Assembly: GCA_003599865.1 (NCBI GenBank)
Contig: QZKS01000068.1
Coordinates: 1-64,000, forward strand
Reading direction: 5' to 3'
DNA length: 64,000 bases
Source: Desulfobacteraceae bacterium
GTDB taxonomy: Bacteria > Desulfobacterota > Desulfobacteria > Desulfobacterales > SURF-7
Program-made: the position numbers and the translations under genes
Shown here: positions 7,919-16,111 of the stretch, piece by piece
Layout of the letters: each line of letters starts with the position of its first letter
Numbering within the stretch: position 1 is the first letter of the stretch
The notes under the pieces: model-generated
What the model saw: only the letters and a program-made list of their open reading frames with translations
Told to the model about the DNA's origin: nothing
Databases searched by the model: none

Positions 7919-9051
7919 TGGAAATATTTGAAGAGGCCGCATCCGGAATCACCAACCGGTATATTACAGACTGGGTGAACAGCGGTAAAAAAGTCATCGG
8001 GTATACCTGCTCCTTCCTGCCGCCTGAAATTTTTCATGCCGCAGGCATCCTTCCTTACCGGCTGCGGGGAATTACCACCGAAAGCATGGAAATCAGCGAT
8101 GCCTACTACGGACCATATGTCTGCACTTTTCCCAAGTGCCTGCTTCAGCTCGCAGGCGAAAAAAAACTCAGCTTTTTAAGCGGCGCCGTCATTTCCACCG
8201 GATGTGATGCCATGAGACGACTGGATGAATGCTGGCGAAAAACCGGAGAGGATTATCCGGGCTCCATTCCTGATTTTTTTCACTACTTTGATGTTCCCCA
8301 CAAAACAGACCCCCATGCCATACAATGGTTTGAAAATGAAATCCGGAAACTGATCCGGAAGATTGAAACCGATTACCATGTCAACATCACCGAAGAGAAT
8401 CTGAAACAATCCATATCCCTCTATAACCACGGCAGAATGCTTCTCTGGGAAATCGAAAAGCAACGGTCCCTGAAAGACGCCAAAATTTCCGGCACGGATG
8501 CTTTTTCCATTGCCGTTGCCGGAACAGTCATGCCCCGGGAAGCGTTCAATGACGCCCTTGAACAACTGCTCCCGGATCTGTCCCGGCAAAAATCGAACCC
8601 GGCTAATGGCAACCGTCGCATCATGGTAGCCGGAAGCATCAATGACGACATCGAACTGATCCGCCTGATTGAAAATGCCGGTTCCACTGTGGTTGCGGAC
8701 AATATCTGTTTTGGAATCCGGAGTGAATCCGATCAGGTGGATATGGATGATGAGCCCATATCCGCACTCACCAGACACTATCTTTCCAATTCCGTGTGTC
8801 CGCGAATGTTCGGTGCCTACCGGCAGCGCTTTGACCTGCTGAAGGCAAAAATCGAACGGGCCGGTGTGGAAGGAATCATTCTTCAGAACATCCGCTTCTG
8901 CGACCTTCATGGATCGGAAAACGGCCTTTTCGAACGGGATTTTGAAAAAATGGGCATCCCCTGTCTTCGGCTGGAACGGGAGTACGGACCTTTGACCGAA
9001 ACCGGAAGGATGAAAATGCGCATTGAGGCATTCCTGGAACGGATGGCGTAA
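7915..9051 (+). CDS. HAD/BCR-family subunit, BcrC-like (module 1)
   Basis: A 378-residue member of the 2-hydroxyacyl-CoA dehydratase D component/benzoyl-CoA reductase (HgdB, BcrB/BcrC) family. It should hold a [4Fe-4S] cluster in a cytoplasmic heterodimer with the next gene product. The three expected ligand cysteines are visible in GYTCSFLPPEIF (~30-41), STGCDAMRR (~96-104) and RFCDLHGSENG (~325-335). C-terminal ERE-containing blocks (CLRLEREY) are also typical. It overlaps the helical protein gene by four bases and is followed by B-, A- and D-like genes. This is the order C-B-A-D known from bcrCBAD of Thauera. Substrate is unknown; benzoyl-CoA is possible but not shown. Confidence 0.85.
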   Translation: MMEIFEEAASGITNRYITDWVNSGKKVIGYTCSFLPPEIFHAAGILPYRLRGITTESMEISDAYYGPYVCTFPKCLLQLAGEKKLSFLSGAVISTGCDAMRRLDECWRKTGEDYPGSIPDFFHYFDVPHKTDPHAIQWFENEIRKLIRKIETDYHVNITEENLKQSISLYNHGRMLLWEIEKQRSLKDAKISGTDAFSIAVAGTVMPREAFNDALEQLLPDLSRQKSNPANGNRRIMVAGSINDDIELIRLIENAGSTVVADNICFGIRSESDQVDMDDEPISALTRHYLSNSVCPRMFGAYRQRFDLLKAKIERAGVEGIILQNIRFCDLHGSENGLFERDFEKMGIPCLRLEREYGPLTETGRMKMRIEAFLERMA

Positions 9052-9076
9052 AAAATCTTAACGCAGGAGAGATCAC

Positions 9077-10477
9077 ATGAGACCTGAAGTATATCAGTAC
9101 AATTTTGACTGGATGCTCTGGCGAACCCTGGAGGCTGCATCAAAAGTGGCCGACGGCTATGATAAGGAGTACCGGCGCATGCTGCCCTATATTCCCTATT
9201 TCAGGGGGATCGTGGAACCTTTTATCAACCTGGGAGATCCGGGTATCGCCTTTTTCAAACTGATCGACAAATACCTGAAAAATATCGTGTCCGCCCATGA
9301 ACAGGGGAAAAAAATCGTCATGTCCACCTTCTGTTTTTCCCCCACTATTTTTTATGCCATGGATATCGTACCGGTAACCCTGGAAGTTCTCACGACGCTC
9401 GGTTCCGTCATGTGGAAACGCGGGGCGACCGAATACATGGATTTCTGTGTCGAGCTCGGTTTTACCGAAACCTCCTGCTCCTCCCAGAGAGGATGTCTGG
9501 GCGCCTATCTGGCGGGTCTGGGCGAAGAAATCGATATGCTGGTCATCAATACGGCAGGAATCTGCGATACCAATGCCAATGCTTTTGCTTTTGCCAAAAC
9601 CTTTATGGACAAGCCATTCTACTCCCTGAATTATCCGGCAAGCCTGACCGATCCGGAAGCCAACCAGTATCACCGTGACGACTTCAAGGCACTGATCCGA
9701 TTTCTGGAAGATCAGACCGGGAAAAAACTGGACCAGGATCGACTGGGAAAGATTCTGGAAGAGGTGGCCAGGCAGGAAGCCATTGTAGGAGAAATGGAAG
9801 AACTGCAGCGGCTTATACCCAACCCGCTGCCCGTCACCTATAATTTTCTGATCTATGGCGGACGCTTTTTCTTTTCCGGCATGCCCGAATACACGGGAAT
9901 TCTGGAAGAGATGGTAAAGGTCGTCCGGCAAAATGCCGAAAAGGCCCGATCCGGTATCTCATCGGGCAAGGAGAAGCTCCGGGCTTTCATGTTTTATATT
10001 GATCATTATGCCCTGAATCTTCAACTCTGGGACTTTTTCGACAAGCATGACATCAGCCATATCGGAAGCATTCTCAGCCGCTCCTTCAAGGACGATTCTC
10101 CTTATGTAAAAGGCATGGAAGATGTTGCCTACCATATTGACGCAACCAACCTCGACACCATGATCGACAGCATTGCCATGATCAACTCCCGAATGCCCAT
10201 GGTCCGCTCCATCCGGGGTCCCTATGACCGGCCGAACATGTGGCTGGAGGAATCGCTGGCCCTGGCCAAAATGTACAAGGCAGATTGTCTGATCTACAAT
10301 GGCACTCCCGGATGCCGAAACACATGGTCCAATGTAAAGCTGATAGCACGGGATATGGAAAAAGCCGGATATCCGACCCATATCATGTACGGGGATGCCT
10401 TTGACGACCGGGTGGAATCCTGGGAGGCAACCGCTGCGCGGCTGGATGAATTTTTTACGGTCAGGGGGCTATTATGA
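9077..10477 (+). CDS. HAD/BCR-family subunit, BcrB-like (module 1)
   Basis: A 466-residue HgdB/BcrB-family protein and probable partner of the preceding subunit. Candidate cluster cysteines sit in STFCFSPTIF (~85), TETSCSSQRG (~135), AGICDTNANA (~158) and GTPGCRNTWS (~415). The order and contexts match the family. The ribosome site AGGAGAG lies a few bases before the ATG at 9077. The stop overlaps the next activase by ATGA. With the C-like subunit it would form the substrate-reducing or dehydrating core, which accepts electrons from the ATP-driven activase dimer encoded just downstream. The substrate cannot be read from sequence. Confidence 0.85.
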   Translation: MRPEVYQYNFDWMLWRTLEAASKVADGYDKEYRRMLPYIPYFRGIVEPFINLGDPGIAFFKLIDKYLKNIVSAHEQGKKIVMSTFCFSPTIFYAMDIVPVTLEVLTTLGSVMWKRGATEYMDFCVELGFTETSCSSQRGCLGAYLAGLGEEIDMLVINTAGICDTNANAFAFAKTFMDKPFYSLNYPASLTDPEANQYHRDDFKALIRFLEDQTGKKLDQDRLGKILEEVARQEAIVGEMEELQRLIPNPLPVTYNFLIYGGRFFFSGMPEYTGILEEMVKVVRQNAEKARSGISSGKEKLRAFMFYIDHYALNLQLWDFFDKHDISHIGSILSRSFKDDSPYVKGMEDVAYHIDATNLDTMIDSIAMINSRMPMVRSIRGPYDRPNMWLEESLALAKMYKADCLIYNGTPGCRNTWSNVKLIARDMEKAGYPTHIMYGDAFDDRVESWEATAARLDEFFTVRGLL

Positions 10478-11268
10478 GTATCGTTGCAGGATGTGACATC
10501 GGTTCTTTGACGGCAAAGGCAGTCATTATGGAAAACGGCAGGATCATCAGTTCGGCGCTCCTTCGATCCAAGACCAATCCCCAGCTTTCCGCAGAAGCGG
10601 TCATGAAGGAAGCGTTATCCAAAACCGCTCTTTCCATGGATAACATTCAATTCTTTGTGGGAACGGGATATGGAAGGAAAAACATATCCTTTGTCAACCA
10701 GGCCATCTCTGAAATCGCCTGCCACGGAAAAGGCGCGCGCTGGCTGATCCCCGGCGCCAGAACCATCATCGATATCGGCGGTCAGGACTGCAAGGCGGTC
10801 CGGCTCGACCAGGACGGCAATGTGGTCAAATTCGTGGCCAACGACAAATGCGCTTCCGGAACCGGCCGTTTTCTGGAAGTCATGGCACGCCTTCTCAACA
10901 TCTCCATAGAGGAGCTGGGAGGCCTGAGTTCCCGATCCACCGCCCCCATCATCCTTTCCTCAACGTGCACGGTCTGGGCCCAGGCGGATATCATCAAGTA
11001 CATCAATTCCGGGCATAAAATCGAGGATATCGGAGCCGGAGTGAACAGCGCCATGGCCAAACGGGCTGCCATACTGGCAAACAGCGTCGGCATCGAACCG
11101 GATGTCTGCATGACCGGCGGAGTGGCCAAAAACGAGGGTGTGGTCCGCGATCTGGAAAAACTGCTGGGGAAGAATATCAAAAGAACCCGAAAGGCGGACC
11201 CGCAGATTGCCGGAGCCATTGGTGCGGCTATTTTTGCCATGGAAAAAGTAAACGGGAGGTCCAAATGA
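10474..11268 (+). CDS. BcrA/BadF-type ATPase, activase (module 1, A-like)
   Basis: A 264-residue ASKHA-fold ATPase of the acyl-CoA dehydratase activase family. Seen are the phosphate-binding start GCDIGSLTAKAV, the GTGYGR loop, DIGGQDCKAVR, and the cluster cysteine in NDKCASGTGRFLE (~125-137). The second cluster cysteine is in STCTVWAQADI (~165-175). Two such subunits share one [4Fe-4S] cluster and use ATP hydrolysis to push low-potential electrons into the HgdB-like core. The usual FAES-E stretch after the second cysteine is WAQAD here, unlike the other two activases of the operon, so this copy may play the non-equivalent role in an A-D heterodimer. It overlaps both neighbours by four bases. 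Confidence 0.88.
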   Translation: MSIVAGCDIGSLTAKAVIMENGRIISSALLRSKTNPQLSAEAVMKEALSKTALSMDNIQFFVGTGYGRKNISFVNQAISEIACHGKGARWLIPGARTIIDIGGQDCKAVRLDQDGNVVKFVANDKCASGTGRFLEVMARLLNISIEELGGLSSRSTAPIILSSTCTVWAQADIIKYINSGHKIEDIGAGVNSAMAKRAAILANSVGIEPDVCMTGGVAKNEGVVRDLEKLLGKNIKRTRKADPQIAGAIGAAIFAMEKVNGRSK

Positions 11269-12047
11269 TAGCAGCAGGATGTGATGTAGGTTCTCTTTCG
11301 GCAAAGGCCGTGATCCTGAAAGATCAGGCCATTATCGGAAAAGGTGTAGTCCGGGCCGGGACCAATCCCATGGATTCCGCCAGTAAAGCCATGTCCATTG
11401 CGCTTGCCGATTCCGGCCTCTCTCTGGAAAGCATCGAGAGAATTGTGGCTACCGGCTATGGAAAGGAAATGATTCCGTTTGCCCATGCGGTTGAGTCGGA
11501 AATCGTCTGCCATGCCAGGGGGGCATTCTGGAATCTGCCCCAGGCCAGAACGGTGATCGATATCGGGGGTCAGGATGCAAAGGCCATTCGCATGGATGAA
11601 AACGGAAATGTCGTCCGCTACCTGTATAATGACAAATGCGCTTCCGGAACCGGCCGTTTTCTGGAGGTCATGGCCGATGCCCTGGATATCAAACTCGACG
11701 ACATGGGGCAAATTTCCTCCCAGTCCACGGAAAAACTCGTCATTTCAAATCAGTGCGTTATTTTTGCCGAAACCGAAGTGGTTTCCCTGGTCAATGAAGG
11801 CCGGGCGGTCCCGGATATCATCAAGGCGCTTCATACGGCCATGGCCGGACGTGTGGCTTCCATGGTGCTCAGCATCGGAGCCGAGGAGGATATTGTCATG
11901 ACCGGCGGAGGGGCCAAAAATTCAGGATTGTTTGCCGCGCTCTCCGTCTCCCTCAAAAGACCGGTTCATGCCATGAAAAACATCGATCCGCAAATCAACG
12001 GAGCCCTTGGTGCCGCCCTGATCGCCTCCGGAATGAGCCGGCAATAG
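11265..12047 (+). CDS. BcrD-type ATPase, activase (module 1, D-like)
   Basis: A 260-residue activase of the same family as the preceding gene, with GCDVGSLSAKAV at the N-terminus, GYGKEM, DIGGQDAKAIR, NDKCASGTGRFLE and the more canonical NQCVIFAETEVVSL. The last two hold the two cluster cysteines. It ends in the TGGGAKNSG nucleotide-binding loop and DPQINGALGAAL. The pair A-like plus D-like matches the heterodimeric ATPase of class I benzoyl-CoA reductases (BcrA/BcrD or BzdP/BzdQ); the short ~260-residue length of both fits the Bzd type better. It overlaps the previous gene by ATGA and ends one base before the next start. Confidence 0.88.
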   Translation: MIAAGCDVGSLSAKAVILKDQAIIGKGVVRAGTNPMDSASKAMSIALADSGLSLESIERIVATGYGKEMIPFAHAVESEIVCHARGAFWNLPQARTVIDIGGQDAKAIRMDENGNVVRYLYNDKCASGTGRFLEVMADALDIKLDDMGQISSQSTEKLVISNQCVIFAETEVVSLVNEGRAVPDIIKALHTAMAGRVASMVLSIGAEEDIVMTGGGAKNSGLFAALSVSLKRPVHAMKNIDPQINGALGAALIASGMSRQ

Positions 12048-12048
12048 C

Positions 12049-12783
12049 ATGAAGCTGTTTCACGATATTATTCAGGACGTCCGGTCGTTCATGGACAAAC
12101 CGCGGTCATCCGTTTCCGTGAAGGCGTTTCAGGCCGTTTCGGAAATACCATGGCCGGAAGCCGGTCCAAGGGACATCATCTTGCAGTCCGATACCGGCGT
12201 GGAACTGGGAAATCCGAGGGATCAGTCGGTTTCCTTTCTGGTCTGGACCAACGACCTGTCTCTGGTGCAGGATGGAAGCATTTCACTGCTCGGTCCGGAT
12301 ATTGGTGAAACCGATGCCAACCGTCTTCCCTTTGGAAGGGTAGTTCTGATCGGCGGCACCGGATTTGACGAGGAAAACAGCTATGCCCGGTTCCGGGAAA
12401 TGGATCTCTCCCGGTATGACATCTCCCTGAAAGGATATATGATGCGGGCCGTTTCCCAGTATATGAGGGAATGGAGCCGGATCAGCCGGGAGGCGGTTGA
12501 AAACCGGTTTTCCCTGCCCCTTCTCGGAAGCGCGATGATGCGGCAGTTGAAAACCTTTGATTATGTGAAATCCGTTGAAGTAATGTTTGTCACTTCTTCC
12601 AATCCGGATGTGCTGGAATTAAAGCAAACCGGAGACCGGTTTATCCGGATCATCAACGCCATGACCCGAATGGCCGAAGATCATAATTTTGACTGCGAAA
12701 CCTGTGAGTTTCAGCCGGTCTGCAACGAAGCGGAAGAGTTAAGAAGGATGCACAAGTCCCTGAAGGAAAAACAGCCAATATGA
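12049..12783 (+). CDS. Acetyl-CoA-synthase-like domain protein, function unknown
   Basis: A 244-residue protein of uncertain role. Its middle part (about 55-170) recalls the domain of the CODH/acetyl-CoA synthase beta subunit that lies before its A-cluster domain. The pattern is an ELGNP-x-SVSFL-WT stretch, ISLLGPDIGE, PFGRVVLIGG, then a helical block like YMMRAVSQYMREWSRIS and a LLGSAMMRQLK segment. The C-terminus has CETCEFQPVC (C-x2-C-x6-C), a possible metal site. There is no nickel A-cluster domain, so CO chemistry is not implied. It is followed, with an ATGA overlap, by a CooC-like ATPase, which in CODH systems is the nickel-loading partner; this pairing supports the resemblance. Confidence in the family call is moderate. 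Confidence 0.55.
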   Translation: MKLFHDIIQDVRSFMDKPRSSVSVKAFQAVSEIPWPEAGPRDIILQSDTGVELGNPRDQSVSFLVWTNDLSLVQDGSISLLGPDIGETDANRLPFGRVVLIGGTGFDEENSYARFREMDLSRYDISLKGYMMRAVSQYMREWSRISREAVENRFSLPLLGSAMMRQLKTFDYVKSVEVMFVTSSNPDVLELKQTGDRFIRIINAMTRMAEDHNFDCETCEFQPVCNEAEELRRMHKSLKEKQPI

Positions 12784-13541
12784 CGGAACATCCGAAAATC
12801 ATTGCCGTGTGCGGCAAAGGCGGGGTGGGAAAAACCAGCATCAGCGCGCTTTTGACCATCCTGCTCGCCGGAGAAAAATCCCGGAAGGTTCTCGCCATTG
12901 ACGCAGACCCGGCAGTGGGCCTGTCCCTTCCCCTGGGCATTGCGGTCCACAAAACCCTAGACCAGATCCGGAATGACCTGATTCGATCCATTGAAAACGG
13001 CGAAAAATCCGGAAAGGAAGAATTGCTCAACAGATTGGATTATGAACTGTTTTCATCCCTTTCGGAAAAAGACAATCTGGCCTTTCTCGCCATCGGCAGG
13101 CCGGAAGGTGACGGATGCTACTGCCAGGTCAACAGCCTGCTGCGGGAAATCATTCAGAATATCGCCGCCCGGTTCGATTTTGTGGTGATTGACGGGGAGG
13201 CCGGAATCGAACAGATCAACCGGCGGGTCATGGAAATGGTCACCCATCTGTTTCTCGTAACCGACTCCTCCATCAAGGGGCAAAATGTAGCCGCCGTCAT
13301 TGAGAACGTGGCCCGGAAAAAAATCCAATTTCAGAAAGCCGGCATTTTTTACAATCGCATGCAAGACGAAGAAGAAGTACACCAGCTTCTCCAAAGGAAC
13401 AAGCTTCCGGTGATCGGGTGGATGCCTGAAAATCCGGAGATCCGGAAATATGACCGGGAAGGGAAAAGCTTTTTTTCCTTTCCGGACAGCATTGTCATGA
13501 CTTCCCTGAAACAAGCGGTTCAAGGATTTATTTATGAATAG
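12780..13541 (+). CDS. CooC/MinD-like P-loop ATPase
   Basis: A 253-residue SIMIBI-class ATPase. The deviant Walker A CGKGGVGKTSIS lies at about 11-22, Walker A' is AIDADPAVGLS, and the switch region is VVIDGEAGIEQ. Near residue 113-120 is GDGCYCQVN; the C-x-C in this context is the signature of CooC-type maturation ATPases, which bind nickel or other metal at the dimer interface and load CO dehydrogenase. No CODH gene is in the window, so the client may be one of the HAD/BCR cores or the ACS-like protein. Alternatively it could be a third ATP-driven activator. It overlaps the ACS-like gene by four bases and the next gene by eight. Confidence 0.8.
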   Translation: MTEHPKIIAVCGKGGVGKTSISALLTILLAGEKSRKVLAIDADPAVGLSLPLGIAVHKTLDQIRNDLIRSIENGEKSGKEELLNRLDYELFSSLSEKDNLAFLAIGRPEGDGCYCQVNSLLREIIQNIAARFDFVVIDGEAGIEQINRRVMEMVTHLFLVTDSSIKGQNVAAVIENVARKKIQFQKAGIFYNRMQDEEEVHQLLQRNKLPVIGWMPENPEIRKYDREGKSFFSFPDSIVMTSLKQAVQGFIYE

Positions 13542-14670
13542 TCAAACCAACAGTCCTGCGCTCTTTTTTGAAGACCTCCTAGACGACCCGGCCAATCATC
13601 TGATTGAAAGCGCCGCGGATCAGGAAAAAATCCCCATCGGATACACGTGCAGTTATGTTCCGGAGGTCCTCCTGTCTGTCGAGCCCCTGATACCGGTCCG
13701 GGTTCGGGCGCCCCATGTTCCGGGAACGGAGGTCGCCGACATTTATCTGTCCAGCGTGATCTGCTCCTATACCCGGAGCGTGCTGGAACTGGCCATGGAC
13801 GACCGGTATCATTTTCTGCAGGGATGGGTTTTTGCCGCAAGCTGCGATCATATGCGGCGCCTGTACGACAACCTGAAGTACCTGAATCCGCCGGAGTTCC
13901 TGCACATCCTGGATGTGCCGCATCGGCAGGGAGCGGTTTCTCTGTCCTGGTATACGGACGAACTGAACATGCTGGCGGACAGGCTGTCCGATCATCATCC
14001 GGTCCGCTTCACGCACGAAGCGATGTCCCGGGCCGTCCGGGAGCGCAATGAATTTTTTGCCCTGCTCGCATCCATCGGAGAACTCCGGAAACAAAAACAT
14101 CCGCCCCTGTCCGGAACGGAATTTCAGGCCATCACCCTTGCTTCCCTGGTAACGCCCCGGCAAACGCTTCTGCCGAAAATTCAGAAATTCAAGGAGTCCC
14201 TTTCCGGCCGGAACGGCATTTCCGATTACCGGGCAAGGATTCTCCTGGTCGGCGGTCAGATGGACAGTCTCGGCTTTATCCGGACCATCGAAGCCACCGG
14301 CGGACTGATCGTTGCCGATCATCTCTGTACCGGCTCCCTCCCGGCAATGAGGCCTGTCAGCATGAATGACGATCCCATGCAAAGCATCGCCGCCCATTAC
14401 CTGAACCGGGTTTCCTGCCCCAGAATGATGGAGGCATTTGATTCCCGTGTGGAAGAAATCCTGAAAAGCGTCGAAGAATACAGCGTTGACGGGGTGGTCA
14501 TCGAGTTTATCAAATTCTGCGATACCTGGGGTATTGAAGCCGGCCTGATGGCCAATGCCCTGCGAAAAAAAGGAATCCCGGTTTTGTGCCTGGAACGGGA
14601 GTATCAGCTATCCGGAGAAGGACAGCTCCGTACCCGCATTCAGGCCTTTATCGAAAGCATGGGGAAGTGA
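13534..14670 (+). CDS. HAD/BCR-family subunit, BcrC-like (module 2)
   Basis: A second 378-residue HgdB/BcrC-family protein, the same length as the module 1 copy. It keeps all three candidate ligand cysteines: GYTCSYVPEV (~35-44), AASCDHMRR (~108-116) and KFCDTWGIEAG (~328-338). The C-terminal LCLEREYQ block is also kept. It therefore should bind a [4Fe-4S] cluster. Similarity to the first copy is clear but distant, so this is an old paralogue rather than a fresh duplication. The eight-base overlap with the CooC-like gene ties the ATPase to this module. Confidence 0.85.
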   Translation: MNSQTNSPALFFEDLLDDPANHLIESAADQEKIPIGYTCSYVPEVLLSVEPLIPVRVRAPHVPGTEVADIYLSSVICSYTRSVLELAMDDRYHFLQGWVFAASCDHMRRLYDNLKYLNPPEFLHILDVPHRQGAVSLSWYTDELNMLADRLSDHHPVRFTHEAMSRAVRERNEFFALLASIGELRKQKHPPLSGTEFQAITLASLVTPRQTLLPKIQKFKESLSGRNGISDYRARILLVGGQMDSLGFIRTIEATGGLIVADHLCTGSLPAMRPVSMNDDPMQSIAAHYLNRVSCPRMMEAFDSRVEEILKSVEEYSVDGVVIEFIKFCDTWGIEAGLMANALRKKGIPVLCLEREYQLSGEGQLRTRIQAFIESMGK

Positions 14671-14677
14671 ATTGATC

Positions 14678-16111
14678 ATGAAAGAAAAAATCATCTATAC
14701 CCTTGTGTATTGTCAGTACTGGACCATTACATGGATGAAAATCATTCCGTTTATTCTGCGGCATGGACTGTATGATACGGTACGGGACCTGCGCCGCTAT
14801 CCCTGGCTGTGGATCATGCTCAAGGTCAACCGGCTTCTGGGAAAATTCGGAAAAGGACGTTCCCTCCGCTATCAGCAGGCAGTTTCCATCCTGGTTTCCG
14901 GAATCGTATCCGGTGTAACCGACATGCTGGGCAATATTTTTTTCCGGCCGGACCGTCTGATCATTCACGAGGACATGGTGCCTCCGGAGATCTTCAAGGC
15001 CATGGGACTGTCCACCTTCATGGCCGAACTCAACGGCATCATGCTGCCCATGATCGAACCCCATGCCATGGAGCAGTATATTGATGAATCCGAAAACCAG
15101 GGGATTCCGCCCGACATCTGCAGTCTGCCCAAAAGCACCATGGGCCTGTTTCTCAAGGGAGAAACCCCTCCGGCAAAGGCCATGGTGACCTCCAATCTGC
15201 CCTGCGACGCGGGTATGAGTTCCTATGCCCTGATTGAACAGAAGCTGAAACTGCCGACCTTCCGGCTGGACATCCCTTATCATTTCAAGGATGAGAGAGC
15301 CCTTCACTTTTTCGTTGATGAACTGAAACGGATGATCGCCTGGCTGGAGGAAAAAACGCCCGGAAAAATGGACTGGAACCGGCTTCGTGAAATCTGCGAA
15401 GAGCGGAACCGCATGGCGGAACTGGAGATGGAACTCTGGGATCTGGCCCGGATCAGGCCTGCACCCATTGCCGGTGAAGCAATCTGGCTGTCCCATATGT
15501 GGTTTTTCAATCTGTTTCCGGGAAGCCCCGAGGCCACCGACATCTTCCGGAAAATCCTGGCACTCGGGAAACAGAATCTGGCCGAAGGTGTCCCTGCGGT
15601 CAAAAATGAAAAATACCGGGCTCTGTTATGGAATCCGCCCCTCACCCACTTTATCGACCTGTTCAACTGGGCCGAACACGCCTACGGGGTTTCCCTGATC
15701 ATGGACAGCATGACCTTCAACCGCCTGCCGTTTATCGATACGGCATCCAATGAAACCATGCTGCAGGGACTGGCGCTCAATATCATGAACGGCCCCATGG
15801 CCAGACATACCAGAGGCCCGGCTGAAAACTACATGGATGACATCTTTTACATCCATAAGCAGTTTGATCTGGACATGCTGTGGGTCGCAGGCCATATCGG
15901 CTGTAAAAACACCCAGGCCCTGAACGGCATCCTGCGGGAAAAATGCCGTGAAGCCGGTCTTCCGCTCCTGATCATTGACTATGACCTGTCCGACCCGAGG
16001 ATCGTTTCCCGGGAAGGGATTATCAACCAGATCGATCATTTTATGGAAAATATCATGAAGGCAAAACGGCTGGACCCAAAAGCCGGATCAACACAGGAGA
16101 GCAAATCGTGA
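14678..16111 (+). CDS. HAD/BCR-family subunit, BcrB-like, divergent (module 2)
   Basis: A 477-residue HgdB/BcrB-family protein. The start at 14678 is preceded by GGGGAAG; a TTG at 14672 is also possible, and homology does not support the longer frame that begins inside the previous gene. Three family cysteines are seen: PPDICSLPKS (~147), SNLPCDAGMSS (~173) and GHIGCKNTQA (~415). The first one, in the STFCFSP segment of the module 1 copy, is replaced by methionine in IHEDMVPPEIF (~105). The N-terminal ~60 residues are extra and partly hydrophobic. The changed cluster environment suggests a different cluster, substrate or redox role. It ends overlapping the GTG start of the next gene. Confidence 0.8.
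   Translation: MKEKIIYTLVYCQYWTITWMKIIPFILRHGLYDTVRDLRRYPWLWIMLKVNRLLGKFGKGRSLRYQQAVSILVSGIVSGVTDMLGNIFFRPDRLIIHEDMVPPEIFKAMGLSTFMAELNGIMLPMIEPHAMEQYIDESENQGIPPDICSLPKSTMGLFLKGETPPAKAMVTSNLPCDAGMSSYALIEQKLKLPTFRLDIPYHFKDERALHFFVDELKRMIAWLEEKTPGKMDWNRLREICEERNRMAELEMELWDLARIRPAPIAGEAIWLSHMWFFNLFPGSPEATDIFRKILALGKQNLAEGVPAVKNEKYRALLWNPPLTHFIDLFNWAEHAYGVSLIMDSMTFNRLPFIDTASNETMLQGLALNIMNGPMARHTRGPAENYMDDIFYIHKQFDLDMLWVAGHIGCKNTQALNGILREKCREAGLPLLIIDYDLSDPRIVSREGIINQIDHFMENIMKAKRLDPKAGSTQESKS

Noticed and set aside
7915-12047. Calling these genes benzoyl-CoA reductase bcrCBAD outright
   Set aside because: Gene order and cofactors fit, but the family also includes 2-hydroxyacyl-CoA dehydratases and other reductases. 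The downstream dienoyl-CoA hydratase, dehydrogenase and hydrolase genes are missing.
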